A DNA stretch of 64,000 nt. Source: Linepithema humile (taxonomy: Eukaryota; Arthropoda; Insecta; Hymenoptera; Formicidae). Position numbers and translations under genes: made by a program. Positions 62,901-64,000 of this stretch are shown one piece after another; position 1 is the first letter of the stretch; the number at the start of each line of letters is the position of its first letter. The stretch is from contig NC_090130.1 in NCBI RefSeq assembly GCF_040581485.1, forward strand, positions 18,665,656 through 18,729,655, read 5' to 3'. The notes beneath the pieces were generated by a model. That model saw nothing but the letters and a program-made list of their open reading frames with translations, was not told the DNA's origin and did no database searches.

Positions 62901-64000
62901 TCCAAAAGGCATTCTATCGAATTCATAATGTCCAAAAGGAGTGGTGAAAGCAGTTTTATGGCCATCTGCAGGATCCATTTTTATTTGATGAAATCCGGAA
63001 GCTAAATCACATACGGAGAAGTATTGCGCTCCTCCTAATTGATCAAGAATATCGACAATATTCGGTAATGGATAAGCATCTCCGATTGTTTTATCGTTTA
63101 AAGCTCGGAAATCTAAAACCATTCTCCAGCGTTTATTTCCTTTCGAGTCTTCCTTCTTGGGTACTATCCATATGGGTGTATTATACGGTGATTGTGAAGG
63201 TTTAACTATACCTCCTGTCAGCAGTTCTTCTACTTGTTTATTTATCTCTTCCTTATGAGATTGCGGAAATCTATATTGCCTCGTGTTTATCGGTCGATCA
63301 TCCATTGTTGAAATTTGATGTTGTAATATTTGAGTGGCAGTTAAATTTTCTCCAGGTATGTGAAATCGGTCTTGACTCTGTGTAATAAGCCTTATTATGC
63401 CTTCTTTTTCTCGTGCGTTTAAGTGTTCCAAACGTAGTAGGTCGACGATTTCTGTAAGGCGATCCTTTCCAGATTTTTCTGCTACTACTAGACACTTGCT
63501 ACGGGCTGGAGTGTTAACAGCGTCTTGATTTAGATTTTCATGCGGAGTTAACTTCTCCATGCAATCTTTTACTAATTTTTTCACATTTTCATGTTTATGT
63601 TTAGATTTCCTCCTGCGCATAAATTTATCTATCATTTCCTGAGTCCTAATTTTCGATAACGTCAAAATTTTCGAAGATGGTTTATTTTTACTCTTAATAC
63701 TGTCATTAATCGTTATTTTTGGATTAAAATGTTGGATTTTATCCAGTAGCTCTTCAATTGTTACATATGTATCCTGATTTTCTTTTCCATTATTTTTCGA
63801 GAGTGATCCAACCTTTGGAAATTTTATATCTTTTAGGGAGGATAGAAAACTTCTCCCTTTTAAATTTTTAAAAGAAGATTGTGCCGAATTGCGTAGCGAG
63901 GTTTGGTAACTTCCCTCCTCGCAACCGACGGGGTCTGGAGAGGTTTGGTAACTTCCCTCTCCGGGAATGATTTGATGATTCGGAAAAGTATGGAAACTTT
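59931..64000 (-). CDS. pol: Gypsy-type Pol, open to the window edge
   Basis: The frame is open from the stop at 59931 to base 64000 with no stop found, so the apparent start at 63665 is not real. From N to C in the visible part: a low-complexity region with a repeated GSYQTS motif (63840-63965), RT ('FSVCDLASGFHQI', 'MPFGLKNAPATFQR', 'YMDDIVIY'), RNase H ('TTDASGIAVGGIL', 'VTDHKPLMWF'), a long acidic repeated linker (about 61450-61960), then integrase with an HHCC finger ('GGHRGVTKTYNRIKH', 'CLHCQ') and catalytic D, D, E in 'AMDIVGPL', 'LTDQGRNF' and 'NGSLERSHHA'. The protease lies outside the window or is not recognisable. Closest type is the 297/17.6 or errantivirus branch. Confidence 0.9.
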   Translation of the reverse strand, partial: SFHTFPNHQIIPGEGSYQTSPDPVGCEEGSYQTSLRNSAQSSFKNLKGRSFLSSLKDIKFPKVGSLSKNNGKENQDTYVTIEELLDKIQHFNPKITINDSIKSKNKPSSKILTLSKIRTQEMIDKFMRRRKSKHKHENVKKLVKDCMEKLTPHENLNQDAVNTPARSKCLVVAEKSGKDRLTEIVDLLRLEHLNAREKEGIIRLITQSQDRFHIPGENLTATQILQHQISTMDDRPINTRQYRFPQSHKEEINKQVEELLTGGIVKPSQSPYNTPIWIVPKKEDSKGNKRWRMVLDFRALNDKTIGDAYPLPNIVDILDQLGGAQYFSVCDLASGFHQIKMDPADGHKTAFTTPFGHYEFDRMPFGLKNAPATFQRLMDLVLSGLQGQELFVYMDDIVIYAASLEEHERKYNLLIERLRKANLKLQPDKCEFLKTEVTYLGHIISKNGVKPDPKKLEAVKLFPRPKTPKNIKQFLGLAGYYRRFIPNFSKLAKPLTNLLKNDTRFEWTITQEESFEILKQLLCKEPVLQYPDFSKPFILTTDASGIAVGGILSQGEINKDRPVAYASRTLTDNELKYDTYEKEALAIVYCVKHFRPYLYGRKFTLVTDHKPLMWFKNAQDANMRILRWRLKLAEYDYEVEYKAGKMNVNADALSRNPINLEEVDCKPVRKGRQKRKIFKNAKTTLKTQREFDEEEDNYKLYLSDSSEEDDNYELRLSDTEENDNYKSHLSDSEEENYELHFSDTEENENAIKNNTDSIPFTQEELDEPNQQIIERALIHSPPTHDKILTRSRTARRRITDQDNLIKEQIDDNVILLDDRNDPPDKENNDEDEEQENIDNNQEINIKNYSKPTINNQQIIKNNIIESRDLLFLRKDNIAYFVDTNGKPLDSGSQKLFERNKLPNLNNLMLNQPKTIKIKNYYHIILPISEEQREGPTLTLSRIITALNNLKETVENLKIETLSIAKTDFINNVPWNNVKNQLQLTFLDAPIKLIICNGLVKYPPRDLRPIIIGETHCLPTGGHRGVTKTYNRIKHNYYWENLKIDVQRFIQQCLHCQLKKLVRVKTKQPMIITDTPGSSFDKVAMDIVGPLPKTERGNEYILTLQDQLTKFSMGIPLSDQTAETVAEAFVDRFICVFGSPKAILTDQGRNFISDLMKKVAKIFKIRKFRTTAFHPQSNGSLERSHHALGEYLKQYAREQKQWDRWISLAMYNYNTSVHEATKHTPYELIFGKIARIPSNEPLASGDKLATYNEYLVNLVSQLHAIQKNARENVVEAKIKSKRHYDKKINPQTFKLGDQVFLLKGPKPGKFGDQYTGPHEVLEILNRNNVRIKIKKNSRVVHPNRLRISHIKPTPNN

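Larger units (their letters stand above)
53538..64000 (-). mobile_element. Envelope-bearing Gypsy-type LTR element with Tudor ORF, partial
   Basis: Minus-strand element whose 3' part fills the right side: LTR 53538-55304, purine tract, 1.6-kb non-coding stretch, Tudor ORF, envelope-like ORF, and Pol. The 5' LTR and gag lie beyond the window, so the total exceeds 10.4 kb. The organisation pol-env is like insect endogenous retroviruses (errantiviruses), but the Tudor gene is not a known part of that plan. ORFs are open, suggesting a recent copy. Confidence 0.88.

Noticed and set aside
63665..63667. TTG at 63665 as the Pol start
   Set aside because: The frame stays open upstream to the window edge, so this is an internal codon.

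Overview
The window looks like eukaryotic, almost certainly insect, nuclear DNA. It is AT-rich, has short GT-AG introns, and is packed with transposable elements typical of arthropods. A (CCTAA)3 run, the insect telomere unit, sits near 15.7 kb. The element families resemble those I know from ant and other hymenopteran genomes, but that taxonomic call is inference. I see no ordinary host housekeeping gene, no tRNA or rRNA, and no CRISPR. This is a transposon graveyard with several nested insertions.

Layout. 1-7.5 kb: Polinton/Maverick (adintovirus-like) fragment with a chromodomain integrase, a spliced protein-primed family B DNA polymerase, small hypothetical genes and a frameshifted accessory gene. 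7.5-12.2 kb: two related, decayed genes made of repeated BED-like zinc-finger units, with a MITE between them. 13.2-14.3 kb: a non-autonomous CACTG-ended element with nested palindromes. 15.1-19.9 kb: a near-complete DIRS retrotransposon (gag, RT-RNase H with C-terminal domain, tyrosine recombinase) with inverted repeats and an internal complementary region that reads as a template for the circle junction. 20.2 kb: a foldback element.

22.8-51.3 kb: four divergent CACTA/TNP2-like transposases. Element 1 (22780-28841) carries transposase 1 and a multi-exon DUF4806 gene whose stop overlaps the transposase start by 8 nt. Element 2 (29252-37649, TA duplication) carries a divergent pair, a multi-exon BEN-domain gene and an 866-aa intact transposase; it landed inside the zinc-finger part of transposase gene 3. 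Transposase 4 is a pseudogene split by a young Gypsy LTR retrotransposon (42684-48538, ATTA duplication, 954-bp LTRs with one difference seen).

52.6-53.5 kb: a nearly perfect inverted duplication of an exon of the same accessory-gene type. 53.5-64 kb: the 3' part of a large env-bearing Gypsy-type element with a 1767-bp LTR, polypurine tract, an extended Tudor-domain ORF, an envelope-like glycoprotein, and a Pol whose frame runs off the window edge. The Tudor ORF inside an envelope-bearing retroelement is the most unusual thing I find. Tudor domains read arginine methylation on PIWI proteins, so it suggests a link to the piRNA pathway. That functional link is inference.
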